The notes under the pieces are model-generated. The model searched no databases, was not told the origin of the DNA, and saw nothing but the letters and a program-made list of their open reading frames with translations. A stretch of DNA of 64,000 bases from Pseudoponticoccus marisrubri. GTDB taxonomy: Bacteria; Pseudomonadota; Alphaproteobacteria; Rhodobacterales; Rhodobacteraceae. Within the stretch, counting starts at the first letter, position 1; each line of letters begins with the position of its first letter. The translations under genes and the position numbers were made by a program. Positions 19,980-28,269 of the stretch are shown one piece after another. The stretch is from positions 558,001-622,000 of the forward strand of contig NZ_LPXO01000001.1 in assembly GCF_001482405.1 (NCBI RefSeq), written 5' to 3'.

Positions 19980-20374
19980 CGCCCGAGCTGACCTGCCTGG
20001 CCCTCGCCGCGCTGTGGCAGATGGTGCAATACGTGCTGATGTCTGTGCCCGCCAACCGCGAGTTGGGCACCGACAGGACGTTGGGCCCGCGCGACGGGGG
20101 CGACCTGCAGGCGCAGCTGTCGCCCAAAACGGCGCGGCTGGTGCGCGCGCTCGACAATCATTTCGAGGGGCTAATCCTCTTTGCCATCGCGGTGATGGTC
20201 ATCACCTATGCCGACAAGGGCGACGGCGTGACCGCCGTGCTGTCAGGGGTCTACCTCGTCGCGCGCATCCTCTACGTGCCGGCCTATTACTGGGGGCTGA
20301 CGCCGTGGCGGTCGCTGATCTGGCTGGCGGGCTTCGGCGCGACCGGCCTCATGCTGCTCTGGGGGCTGGCATGA
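19976..20374 (+). CDS. MAPEG family membrane protein
   Basis: A 132-residue protein with four predicted helices. It has the MAPEG-family pattern RALDNHFEGLILFAIAVMV, where the N-H-x-E motif contributes to the family's glutathione/lipid site, and VYLVARILYVPAYYWGL near the third helix. Bacterial MAPEG proteins are mostly uncharacterised; eukaryotic ones conjugate or isomerise lipid mediators with glutathione. The ATG at 19976 overlaps the previous stop codon. It is the last gene of the cassette before lpd. Confidence 0.82.
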   Translation: MTPELTCLALAALWQMVQYVLMSVPANRELGTDRTLGPRDGGDLQAQLSPKTARLVRALDNHFEGLILFAIAVMVITYADKGDGVTAVLSGVYLVARILYVPAYYWGLTPWRSLIWLAGFGATGLMLLWGLA

Positions 20375-20376
20375 AC

Positions 20377-20405
20377 ATCCGTTCCGGACATATCCGCTCT
20401 GGACA
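20377..20405. repeat. Imperfect 14-bp tandem repeat before lpd
   Basis: ATCCGTTCCGGACA (20377-20390) is followed by ATCCGCTCTGGACA (20392-20405), two mismatches, 15-bp period. It lies in the 123-base gap between the MAPEG gene and lpd and could be an operator half-site pair or chance. Confidence 0.4.
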
Positions 20406-20497
20406 AATCCCCTGCCCGGCCCGTCTTGTGGCCGCAAACTCCGCGGGGCGCCGGGCTGGCGCCCTCCCCTGCCCCGCAATCAAGAAAGGAAACTGAC

Positions 20498-21889
20498 ATG
20501 GCAAATTACGACGTGATCGTCATCGGCTCCGGCCCCGGCGGCTACGTGGCGGCGATCCGCTGCGCGCAGCTGGGGCTCAAGACCGCCTGCGTGGAAGGCC
20601 GCGAGACGCTGGGCGGCACCTGCCTGAACGTGGGCTGCATCCCCTCCAAGGCGCTGCTGCATGCCACCCACCAGCTGCACGAGGCCGAGCACAACTTTGC
20701 CAAGATGGGCCTGAAGGGCAAATCGCCCTCGGTCGACTGGAAGCAGATGCTCTCCTACAAGGAGGACACGATCGGCCAGAACACCAAGGGGATCGAATTC
20801 CTGTTCAAGAAGAACAAGATCGACTGGCTCAAGGGCTGGGGCAGCATCCCCGAGGCCGGCAAGGTCAAGGTCGGCGACGAGGTGCATGGCGCCAAGTCGA
20901 TCATCATCGCCACCGGCTCCGAGGCGGCCTCGGTCCCCGGCGCCGAGGTCGAGATCGACGAGAAGGTCGTGGTCACCTCGACCGGTGCGCTGGAGCTGAA
21001 CAAGATCCCCAAGAAGCTGGTGGTGATCGGCGCGGGCGTGATCGGGCTGGAAATGGGCTCGGTCTATGCCCGGCTGGGCGCCGAGGTGCAGGTGATCGAG
21101 TATCTCGACACGATCACCCCCACCATGGATGCCGAGGTCTCGCGCCAGTTCCAGAAGATCCTGCAGAAACAGGGCCTGTCCTTCACGCTGGGTGCCGCGG
21201 TCTCGAAGGTCGAGGCGACCAAGACCAAGGCCAAGGTCACCTACAAGACCCGCAAGGATGACAGCGAGGAGACGGTGGATGCCGATGTCGTGCTGGTCGC
21301 GACCGGGCGGCGCCCCTATACCGACGGGCTGGGCCTCGATGCGCTGGGGATCGAGACCGAGCGCGGCATGATCAAGACCGACAGCCAGTGGCGCACCAAC
21401 GTGGACGGCATCTATGCCATCGGCGACTGCATCGCCGGCCCGATGCTGGCCCACAAGGCCGAGGACGAGGGCATGGCCGCGGCCGAGGTGATCGCCGGCA
21501 AGCATGGCCACGTGAATTACGGCGTGATCCCCAGCGTGATCTACACCGCCCCCGAGGTGGCCAGCGTCGGCCAGACCGAGGAAGAGCTCAAGAAAGAGGG
21601 CCGCGCCTACAAGGTCGGCAAGTTCTCGTTCATGGGCAATGGCCGGGCCAAGGCGAATTTCGCTGCTGACGGCTTCGTCAAGATCCTCGCCGACAAGGAC
21701 ACCGACCGCATCCTAGGCGCTCATATCATCGGACCGATGGCCGGCGACCTGATCCACGAGATCTGCGTAGGCATGGAATTCGGCGCCGCGGCCGAGGACA
21801 TCGCGCTGACCTGCCACGCGCACCCGACCTTCTCGGAAGCGGTGCGCGAGGCGGCGCTGGCCTGCGGCGACGGCCCGATCCACTCCTGA
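20498..21889 (+). CDS. lpd: Dihydrolipoyl dehydrogenase (E3)
   Basis: A 463-residue FAD/NAD disulfide oxidoreductase that reoxidises the lipoyl groups of SucB and possibly other complexes. The FAD fold is [15 protein letters not shown]. The redox-active disulfide is C42/C47 in [13 protein letters not shown]. The NAD fold is [16 protein letters not shown], and the second FAD motif is GIYAIGDC. The active-site base pair is H442 and E447 in [10 protein letters not shown]. The ATG at 20498 follows AAAGGAAA. The upstream in-frame stretch to 20426 is unconserved. Confidence 0.97.
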   Translation: MANYDVIVIGSGPGGYVAAIRCAQLGLKTACVEGRETLGGTCLNVGCIPSKALLHATHQLHEAEHNFAKMGLKGKSPSVDWKQMLSYKEDTIGQNTKGIEFLFKKNKIDWLKGWGSIPEAGKVKVGDEVHGAKSIIIATGSEAASVPGAEVEIDEKVVVTSTGALELNKIPKKLVVIGAGVIGLEMGSVYARLGAEVQVIEYLDTITPTMDAEVSRQFQKILQKQGLSFTLGAAVSKVEATKTKAKVTYKTRKDDSEETVDADVVLVATGRRPYTDGLGLDALGIETERGMIKTDSQWRTNVDGIYAIGDCIAGPMLAHKAEDEGMAAAEVIAGKHGHVNYGVIPSVIYTAPEVASVGQTEEELKKEGRAYKVGKFSFMGNGRAKANFAADGFVKILADKDTDRILGAHIIGPMAGDLIHEICVGMEFGAAAEDIALTCHAHPTFSEAVREAALACGDGPIHS

Positions 21890-21898
21890 CGAATACCT

Positions 21899-21933
21899 GC
21901 CCGGCCCGGGGGAACAGCCCCTTCGGGCCGGGC
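21899..21933. terminator. Strong hairpin between convergent lpd and 21953 gene
   Basis: A perfect 10-bp stem (21899-21908 with 21924-21933) encloses a second 4-bp stem (21909-21912 with 21918-21921). There is no T-run on either side, so it may protect 3' ends rather than end transcription by itself. Confidence 0.4.
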
Positions 21934-21952
21934 GCTCAACGCCCTGCGGGCG

Positions 21953-22555
21953 CTACCAGAGCGTCTCGCGCGCCCGGGCCACGTAGCCGAAATCGTAATC
22001 GGCCCCGCCATCGCGGCCCTTGGTGACCTCTTCCAGCATCTGGCCGACCGTGGGCAGTTCGGCGCTGTCGTCGCGGGTCCAGAGCCCCGAGCGGATCAGC
22101 GCCTTGGCGCATTGCGAGAAGGCCTCGGAAATCTCGATCACCATGACCAGCGTCGGCAAGCGGCCATCATGGGCGAAACTCTCGCGCAGCGCGGCGTCAT
22201 CGGTCAGGAAGGCCCGTCCGTTGACCCGCAGAGAGGTGGTGGAGCCGGGCACGAGGAACAGCAGCGCCACGCGCGGGTCCTCGACGATGTCGCGCAGCGC
22301 ATCCAGCCGATTGTTGCCGCGCCAGTCGGGCATCATCAGCGTGCCTGCATCGGCCACGCGCACCACCGGCCCGTCATCGCCGCGCGGCGTGCCATGCACG
22401 CCCTCGCGCCCCACGGTGGACAGCACGCAGAAGCGCGAGGCCTCGATCCAGCGGCGGTAGAGCGGCGTCAGCTGCGGCGCCACCTTGCGCAGCGCGACGG
22501 CGGGCGGGTCGGGATAGAGCTCGGCCAGGGCCTCAGGCGTTTCGATCCGGCGCAT
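21953..22555 (-). CDS. Pyridoxamine 5'-phosphate oxidase-family FMN-binding protein
   Basis: A 200-residue split-barrel flavin-binding protein of the type often labelled MSMEG_1061-like. Recognisable parts are the N-terminal PPAVALRKVAPQLTPLYRRWI helix, SRFCVLSTVGREGVHGTPRGD, DWRGNNRLDALRDIVEDPRV and TSLRVNGRAFLTDD. These sit where PNPOx proteins bind FMN. The real substrate is unknown and PNP oxidase activity should not be assumed. It overlaps plsC by 23 bases and is the last gene of the leftward ftsE-ftsX-plsC set. Confidence 0.82.
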   Translation of the reverse strand: MRRIETPEALAELYPDPPAVALRKVAPQLTPLYRRWIEASRFCVLSTVGREGVHGTPRGDDGPVVRVADAGTLMMPDWRGNNRLDALRDIVEDPRVALLFLVPGSTTSLRVNGRAFLTDDAALRESFAHDGRLPTLVMVIEISEAFSQCAKALIRSGLWTRDDSAELPTVGQMLEEVTKGRDGGADYDFGYVARARETLW

Positions 22556-23264
22556 GGAACCCGGCCTCCTTCATCAGGATGTTCGAGGCGGTCTCGACCT
22601 CGGCCTCGAGCCGGGCAACGAAAGCCTCCTTGGACAGGCCCTGCGGGATCGGTTCGAGGAACTCGACCACGGCAAGGCCCGGCTTGCGGGCGATCCCCTT
22701 GCGGGGCCAGAACACACCCACATTGGTGGCCGCGGGCACGCAGACCTGCCCGGTCTGTTCATAGAGCAGCGCGGCGCCCACCTTGTAGGGGGCGGAGACA
22801 CCGGGCGCGATCCGCGTGCCCTGCGGGTAGATGATCAGCTGCCCGGGCTCCAGCGCGCCGCGCTTCACATCGGCCAGCATCTTGGCGATGGCCTGTCCGC
22901 GCTTGCCCCGCTCGACCGGGATGCAGCCGATGCGCAGCGCGTATTGCCCAATCACCGGGGCCCACATCAGCTCGCGCTTCATGATGAAACGGCCCGCCGG
23001 CACGGCGCCGAAGATCAGGATGATGTCGAGGAAGGACTGGTGCTTGGCCGCGATCAGCACCTCGGCCGAGGGCGGCTCGCCGCGCACCTCGGTGCGCAGC
23101 CCGACCATCCAGGCGGCGGTCCAGCGCACCCAGCGGCAATAGGTGCGGCAGGCCAGCCGCGCGCCCCGGCGCGAGACCAGCGCCAGCGGCAGGAACACGA
23201 TCCCCATCACCGCCATCATGGCATACATCTGCACGACGAAGACAAAGGATCGGATCTGCTGCAT
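22533..23264 (-). CDS. plsC: 1-acyl-sn-glycerol-3-phosphate acyltransferase
   Basis: A 243-residue membrane-associated acyltransferase making phosphatidic acid from lysophosphatidic acid. The catalytic HX4D motif is present as KHQSFLD (H and D separated by four). The glycerol-phosphate-binding IYPQGTR block follows about 75 residues later. One N-terminal hydrophobic segment (residues 5-30) anchors it. It starts one base from the ftsX stop, so it is co-transcribed with ftsEX. Enzymes of this family vary in acyl donor and acceptor; the gene name is by family. Confidence 0.85.
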   Translation of the reverse strand: MQQIRSFVFVVQMYAMMAVMGIVFLPLALVSRRGARLACRTYCRWVRWTAAWMVGLRTEVRGEPPSAEVLIAAKHQSFLDIILIFGAVPAGRFIMKRELMWAPVIGQYALRIGCIPVERGKRGQAIAKMLADVKRGALEPGQLIIYPQGTRIAPGVSAPYKVGAALLYEQTGQVCVPAATNVGVFWPRKGIARKPGLAVVEFLEPIPQGLSKEAFVARLEAEVETASNILMKEAGFHAPDRNA

Positions 23265-24169
23265 CAGGCAAGGGCCCCCAATACGCGCCGCGCCGCGGCC
23301 TGCGTGGCAAGAAAGGCCACCAGCGCGGCCAGCGGTGGCACGGTCAGGGGCAGCAGCCAGTGCCAGCCCTGAAGGCGCAGCGAGGTCAGGAAGCCCCCGG
23401 CCTCGCTGTCCCCGGGCATGAGCAGGATCGCCGCCAGCCCCAGCGCCGCCCCCAGCGCCGCGCCCGAAAAGGTGCGCAGCGTGTAGCGCCGCACGAAAGC
23501 GCGCGCGATATAGCCATCGGTGGCCCCCACCAGCCGCAGCACCGCGATGACCTGTGCATTTGCGGCCAGTGCGGCATTGGCGGCCAGCGTGACCATGGCG
23601 CCCGTGGCCGCCGCGATCAGCAGGATCGAGGCCCAGCCCAGCAGGCGCAGCCGGCTGGCCGCCGCCACCAGTGGCCGACGCCAGCGGGTATGCTCGTCCA
23701 GCACGGCGCCCGGCACCTCGGCCTGCAGCCGCAAGCGCAGCCCCTCGCTGTCATAGCCGTCATCGGTCTCGACGATCTCGATCAGCTGCGGCACGGGCAG
23801 GCTGTCGACCGGCAGGTCGGGGCCGAACCAGGGCTCCAGCAGAGCCTGCTGCTCGGCCTCCGACAGCGCACGGGCGCGCGCCACGCCGGGGGTCTGTTCC
23901 AGCACGCGCAGGGCCGCGGCGGTCTGCCCGGCCATCTGCTCGGCCGGGGTCGAGATGCGCAACGTCGAGGCGCGGGCCAGCTCCTCGCCCCAGTCCTGCG
24001 CCAGCCGGCCCGAGGCCAGCGAGAAGGCCATGACGAAGATTGTCAGGAAGGCCATGGCCGCCGAGGTGAAGACGGTCAGGCGCACGGTGAAGCCCGAGGG
24101 CGGCACGACCCGGTCGGCGGCGGCATCGCGGCGCAGCACGGCGCGGATGGCGTCGGGGATCAGCCTCAC
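23264..24169 (-). CDS. ftsX: Cell division protein FtsX
   Basis: A 301-residue permease-like protein with four transmembrane segments (about 27-52, 172-200, 222-248 and 266-290). A periplasmic domain lies between the first two (residues 53-170). In other bacteria FtsEX uses ATP hydrolysis to switch on peptidoglycan hydrolases at the septum. The first helix contains LTVFTSAAMAFLTIFVMAFS. Typical FtsX pieces such as LRLVGATDGYIARAF precede the third helix. It overlaps ftsE by ATGA. Confidence 0.88.
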   Translation of the reverse strand: MRLIPDAIRAVLRRDAAADRVVPPSGFTVRLTVFTSAAMAFLTIFVMAFSLASGRLAQDWGEELARASTLRISTPAEQMAGQTAAALRVLEQTPGVARARALSEAEQQALLEPWFGPDLPVDSLPVPQLIEIVETDDGYDSEGLRLRLQAEVPGAVLDEHTRWRRPLVAAASRLRLLGWASILLIAAATGAMVTLAANAALAANAQVIAVLRLVGATDGYIARAFVRRYTLRTFSGAALGAALGLAAILLMPGDSEAGGFLTSLRLQGWHWLLPLTVPPLAALVAFLATQAAARRVLGALA

Positions 24170-24843
24170 AGGTCCGCCCCTGCCAGTTGCAGCGAACGGT
24201 TCGCGATGCGCAGCACGCGGGCCTGCACCTGCGCCTTGGCGGCGCGGATCAGCATCAGGTCATGCGTGGCGATCATCACCGTCTTGCCCATCCTGTTCAG
24301 CTCGACCAGCAGGCGCAGCAGGCGCTGCGACATCTCCCAGTCGACATTGCCCGTGGGCTCGTCGGCCAGGATCACGTCGGGCGACAGGATCAGCGCGCGG
24401 GCCAGCGCGGCGCGCTGACGCTCGCCCCCCGACAGCTCGGGCGGCAGCGCATCGGTCTTGTCGACCAGCCCCACCCAGGCCATCAGCTCGCGCAGGTTGT
24501 CGGACTGGTCGGGGCTGCCCTGCCCCGAGACGGTCAGCGGCAGGGCCACGTTCTCGGACAGCGGCAGGTGGTCGAGGAACTGGCAATCCTGGTGCACCAC
24601 GCCGATCCGACGGCGGGTATAGGCGACCGCATCCCGGCTCAGCCCGGTCACGTCGCGCCCGAACAGCCGCACCTGCCCGCCGGTGGGCTTCAGCGCGCCG
24701 TAGCAGAGTTTCAGGAAGGTGGTCTTGCCCGCGCCCGAGGGCCCGGTCAGGAAATGGAAGGTGCCGGGGGCCAGTTGCAGCGACATGTCCGTCAGAAGCG
24801 CGTCGCCACCGTAGGAATAGGCCACGTTCTCCAACTCGATCAC
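24166..24843 (-). CDS. ftsE: Cell division ATP-binding protein FtsE
   Basis: A 225-residue ABC ATPase partner of FtsX. Walker A is GPSGAGKTTF, the signature is LSGGERQRAALARAL, Walker B is VILADEPTG, and the switch histidine is in IATHD. The GTG at 24843 gives the standard N-terminus MIELENVAYSYGG with a GGAAAGG site upstream. The long in-frame extension to 25800 is antisense to the next gene and is rejected. Divergent from the zinc-ribbon gene at 24998. Confidence 0.92.
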   Translation of the reverse strand: MIELENVAYSYGGDALLTDMSLQLAPGTFHFLTGPSGAGKTTFLKLCYGALKPTGGQVRLFGRDVTGLSRDAVAYTRRRIGVVHQDCQFLDHLPLSENVALPLTVSGQGSPDQSDNLRELMAWVGLVDKTDALPPELSGGERQRAALARALILSPDVILADEPTGNVDWEMSQRLLRLLVELNRMGKTVMIATHDLMLIRAAKAQVQARVLRIANRSLQLAGADL

Positions 24844-24997
24844 GGCGACTGTGCCTTTCCTGCTGCCTGAGGCTCCGTTTTGCCCGAGCACGCCGCCCGT
24901 TGCAACGCGGCTTGGCCTTAACAATTGGACTTTTCCCCCTGTTCCGTGCCACTTATTCTCCCAAAAGAGGCCAGCAGAGCGGTAAGGGGACGACGAC

Positions 24998-26023
24998 GTG
25001 AGCAGGATGCGGCTGATTTGCCCCAATTGCGGTGCGCAATACGAGGTGCCGACCGAGGTGATCCCCGAGGGCGGGCGCGACGTGCAATGCTCCAATTGCG
25101 GGCACACGTGGTACCAGCGCCACCCCGATGACGACCGCGATCTCGCCGAGGAACTGAACGAGCCGCTGCCCGAACCCGAATGGACACCCGAGCCGGAGCC
25201 CCGGCCGGCCGCGCCGCGCGGCCCGGTGCCGCCCCCACCCCCGCCCGCCGCCGCGCCGGCCGAGGAGGTCGAGGAGCCCGGGCCCGCCTCGCCCGAGCCC
25301 GAACTGCAGCGCAGCCGCTCGATCGACCCCGAGATGGCCGAGCTGTTCCGCGAGGAACGCGATTTCGAGGCGCGCCGCCGGGCCGCCGAGGCGCTGGAGA
25401 GCCAGCCGGATCTGGGCCTGGCCGAACCCGACGAGGACGAGCTGGCCCGCCGCTCGCGGCAGGCGCGCGAACGCATGGCGCGGCTGCGCGGCGAGGATCC
25501 CGAGGCGGTGGCCAAGCCAGCCACGCCGCGCCCGGCCCCACCCGCCACCGAGCCGCAGCGCCCCCGCCCCGACGGGCGCGCCGCGGCAGAGGCCGCGGCG
25601 GCGGCCGCCGCCGGCTCGCGCCGAGACCTGCTGCCGGATGTGGACGAGATCAACCAGACGCTGCGCGCCACCTCTGAGCCGCGCGTGGTCGACACCGCCC
25701 GCGGCGAGCAGGTCACCGAGAAGGCCGCGCGCCGCGAGGGCGGCGGTTTCTCCAAGGGCTTCTTCATGGTGGTCGTGCTGGTGCTGATCGCGCTGGCCAT
25801 CTATGTCTCGGCCCCCCAGATCACCGAGGCCGTACCCGCCGCGGCGCCGGTGCTGCAGGCCTATGTCGAGGCCGTGGATGCCGGCCGGACATGGCTCGAC
25901 GGGCAGGTCACGGCGCTGCTGCAGACGCTGGACGGGATGAGCTCCGAGGCCCCGCCCGAGGGCGATCCCGCGCCTCAGACCGACCCCGCCCCGGCGCCAG
26001 ACGCGACCGCAACCGACGGCTGA
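24998..26023 (+). CDS. MJ0042-type zinc-ribbon membrane protein
   Basis: A 341-residue protein. The N-terminal 40 residues form an MJ0042-type zinc finger: CPNC at 8-11 and CSNC at 31-34, ending GHTWYQR. A long acidic, proline- and alanine-rich region follows (about 45-245), then one transmembrane helix (about 252-270, KGFFMVVVLVLIALAIYVSA), then a proline-rich tail. The GTG start has a GGGGA site; an ATG nine bases later is possible. Such proteins are common in Rhodobacteraceae next to ftsEX, with no proven role. The low-complexity middle suggests a tether. Confidence 0.82.
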   Translation: MSRMRLICPNCGAQYEVPTEVIPEGGRDVQCSNCGHTWYQRHPDDDRDLAEELNEPLPEPEWTPEPEPRPAAPRGPVPPPPPPAAAPAEEVEEPGPASPEPELQRSRSIDPEMAELFREERDFEARRRAAEALESQPDLGLAEPDEDELARRSRQARERMARLRGEDPEAVAKPATPRPAPPATEPQRPRPDGRAAAEAAAAAAAGSRRDLLPDVDEINQTLRATSEPRVVDTARGEQVTEKAARREGGGFSKGFFMVVVLVLIALAIYVSAPQITEAVPAAAPVLQAYVEAVDAGRTWLDGQVTALLQTLDGMSSEAPPEGDPAPQTDPAPAPDATATDG

Positions 26024-26041
26024 GCCGCAACTCTGTCACGA

Positions 26042-26070
26042 AAACGGGCGGCCCCTTGGCCGCCCGTTTC
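26042..26070. terminator. Bidirectional terminator
   Basis: A perfect 12-bp stem (26042-26053 with 26058-26069) and CCTT loop. The arms begin AAAA and end TTT, so it can act for both the zinc-ribbon gene and the tau operon, which converge here. Confidence 0.85.
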
Positions 26071-26092
26071 GCGTTCCGGACAGGTAGCGTTG

Positions 26093-27358
26093 TCAGATCC
26101 GCCCCTTCCACGGCACCAGCGCCTTCTCGGCAAAGCGCATCAGGATGTCGATGCCGAAGCCGATGATGCCGATCAGGATGATCCCCATGATCACGATATC
26201 GGTCAGCTGGAATTTCGAGGCGACCATGATCATCATGCCGGCCCCCTTCTCGGCGGCGACCAGCTCGGCCGCGACCACCGTGCCCCAGCAGACGCCCATG
26301 GCGACGCGCGCGCCGGTGAAGATCTCGGGCAGCGAGTTGGGCACGATCACGTGGCGCATGATCTGCCACTTGCTGGCGCCCAGGCTATAGGCCGCGTGCA
26401 CCTTGGAAATGGCCACGCCCGACACGCCGGCCCTCGCAGCGATGGCCATGATCCAGAGCGCCGCAAGGAAGAGCAGGATGATCTTGCCCAGCTCGCCGAT
26501 GCCCGCCCAGATGATCACCAGCGGGATCAGCGCCAGCGGCGGCACCGGGCGCATGAACTCGACGATCGGGTCGAACCAGCCGCGGAACCAGTTGCTGAGC
26601 CCCATGGCATAGCCCAGCGGGATGCCCACCAGCGCGCCGAAGAAGAAGCCCACGACCACGCGGAACAGCGAATAGCCCAGATGCTCCCACAACGTGCTGT
26701 CGCGGTAGCCGTCGCTGGCGATCTCGCCCAGCCGGGCCACCACCGCTTCGGGCGGGGGCAGCCAGATCGGCTCCATCTGCCAGCCCTTGGCGGGTTCGAA
26801 ATTCAGCGTGCCCTTGGGCGACATGCCGACGCGGCCGAACTCGGTCATGACCTCGCCGCCCGGCTCGATGGGCTGGCCGTTGACCGCCACCACCCGGTGG
26901 CCCGCGTCGCGGCCGTACGCGTCGTTGCGGTCCACCCGGACGAGCCCCGAGCGCCAGGCGCCCACCGTGTCCACGTCATTTTTGGCCCAGCCCTCGCCCG
27001 GCGGCACCTCGGGGTCCGCGACATCGGTACCCACCTCGAAGACCCGCACGGTCACGGTGGCGTCGTCCGGCGCCACGCCGTCGGCCTCGGCGGTATAGGT
27101 GAAGGTCGCATCGCCGATGAACGGGCCCGGCGCGTGCAGGAAACGCGGCACGAGGCTGGAGCCGGTGAAGGCCGCCCAGAGCAGGAAGATGGTCAGCACC
27201 GACAGGATGCTGGCGATCCGGTTCGGGGTCACGGCGCTTTCATCGCCGAAGGTCACGGTCTTGAGCGAGGTGAAATCGGTCACCGTCTTGCGGGCCACGA
27301 ATTTCACCACGAAGAAGGAGGCGATGAAGATCGCCACGTAGATCAGGAAGACGATCAT
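26093..27358 (-). CDS. tauC: Taurine ABC transporter permease with inserted extracytoplasmic domain
   Basis: A 421-residue BPD-type permease. The C-terminal about 240 residues are a standard TauC/SsuC core, with the EAA-like loop HAAYSLGASKWQIMRHVIVP and helices around it. The N-terminal about 180 residues are extra: two helices (2-20 and 48-66), then a hydrophilic segment (about 70-185) rich in acidic residues and glycine that should lie outside the cytoplasm. Ordinary TauC is about 275 residues. The ATG at 27358 overlaps the tauB stop by ATGA. The neighbouring tauB, tauA and tpa give the likely substrate, taurine. Confidence 0.85.
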   Translation of the reverse strand: MIVFLIYVAIFIASFFVVKFVARKTVTDFTSLKTVTFGDESAVTPNRIASILSVLTIFLLWAAFTGSSLVPRFLHAPGPFIGDATFTYTAEADGVAPDDATVTVRVFEVGTDVADPEVPPGEGWAKNDVDTVGAWRSGLVRVDRNDAYGRDAGHRVVAVNGQPIEPGGEVMTEFGRVGMSPKGTLNFEPAKGWQMEPIWLPPPEAVVARLGEIASDGYRDSTLWEHLGYSLFRVVVGFFFGALVGIPLGYAMGLSNWFRGWFDPIVEFMRPVPPLALIPLVIIWAGIGELGKIILLFLAALWIMAIAARAGVSGVAISKVHAAYSLGASKWQIMRHVIVPNSLPEIFTGARVAMGVCWGTVVAAELVAAEKGAGMMIMVASKFQLTDIVIMGIILIGIIGFGIDILMRFAEKALVPWKGRI

Positions 27359-28161
27359 GCGTTCTCCTCCGTGCGGCCCATGATTTCCTCTTCCATGTCC
27401 CAGATCATGCCGAGGATCTCCTCGCGCTTCTGGCCGAACTCGGGGTGTTTCTTGACCTCGCGCAGATCGGCATTCACGCCCAGATCGGCAAAGGGCAGCC
27501 GGTATTCGCGGTGGATGCGGCCGGGGCGCGGCGCCATGACCAGCAGGCGTTCGCCCAGCAGCAGCGCCTCCTCGACCGAATGGGTGATCAGGATGATGGT
27601 CTTGCCGGTCTCCTTCCACAGCTTGAGCACCAGCCCCTGCATTTTCTCGCGCGTCAGCGCATCGAGCGCGCCCAGCGGCTCGTCCATCAGGATGACATCG
27701 GGATCATTGGCGAGGCAGCGGGCCAGCGCCACGCGCTGCTGCATCCCGCCCGAGAGCTCGTAGACCGCCTTTTCCTTGAAGTCGCGCAGCCCCACCACGT
27801 CGAGCAGGTGGTCGACCGTTTCGGCCCAGTCGCCTTCGCGCCGCCCCGCCATGCGCGGCCCGAAGCTGACATTGTCGCGCACGCTCATCCATTCGAACAG
27901 CGCGCCCTGCTGGAAGACCATGCCGCGCTCGGCATCCGGGCCGGTCACCGCGTGCCCGTTCAGCATGATGTCGCCCGAGGTGGGGGCCAGGAAGCCGGCC
28001 ACGATGTTGAGCAGCGTGGTCTTGCCACAGCCCGAAGGGCCCAGCACGCTCATCAACTCGCCCTCGGCAAGCTGCAGGCTGACATCCTTGAGCGCCTGGA
28101 CCGAGCCGCCATTGGGCAGGTCGAAGCGCATCGAGAGGTTTTCGATGGACAATCCGTTCAT
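27355..28161 (-). CDS. tauB: Taurine ABC transporter ATP-binding protein
   Basis: A 268-residue ABC ATPase of the nitrate/sulfonate/taurine group. Walker A is GPSGCGKTTLL, the signature is LSGGMQQRVALARCL, Walker B is VILMDEPLGALD, and the H-loop is ITHSVEEA. The C-terminal extension (LREVKKHPEFGQKREEI) is typical of TauB-like proteins. It follows tauA after a 108-base stretch containing three hairpins, and is coupled to tauC by ATGA. Confidence 0.9.
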   Translation of the reverse strand: MNGLSIENLSMRFDLPNGGSVQALKDVSLQLAEGELMSVLGPSGCGKTTLLNIVAGFLAPTSGDIMLNGHAVTGPDAERGMVFQQGALFEWMSVRDNVSFGPRMAGRREGDWAETVDHLLDVVGLRDFKEKAVYELSGGMQQRVALARCLANDPDVILMDEPLGALDALTREKMQGLVLKLWKETGKTIILITHSVEEALLLGERLLVMAPRPGRIHREYRLPFADLGVNADLREVKKHPEFGQKREEILGMIWDMEEEIMGRTEENA

Positions 28162-28182
28162 GGGACTCCGGTACGGCTGGGG

Positions 28183-28262
28183 GCAAGACTTTTCAGTAAA
28201 AGTCTTGCAAAAATCTTGCTGAAGATTTTTGGCCCGGCGGGGGCGCGTGGCTCCGCCGGGCC
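28183..28262 (-). repeat. Three stacked hairpins between tauA and tauB
   Basis: Stem 1 pairs 28183-28193 with 28198-28208 (11 bp). Stem 2 pairs 28209-28217 with 28222-28230 (9 bp, A/T-rich ends). Stem 3 pairs 28231-28240 with 28253-28262 (10 bp, GC-rich). Together they fill almost the whole tauA-tauB gap. In mRNA order, stem 3 and then stem 2, which ends in UUUUU, come right after the tauA stop. This could stabilise tauA message and reduce readthrough into tauBC. Confidence 0.75.
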
Positions 28263-28269
28263 GCTGGCG

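Noticed and set aside
24844-25800. Upstream in-frame extension of ftsE giving a 544-residue protein
   Set aside because: The extra 319 residues are antisense to the zinc-ribbon gene and of low complexity. The GTG at 24843 gives the normal FtsE N-terminus.
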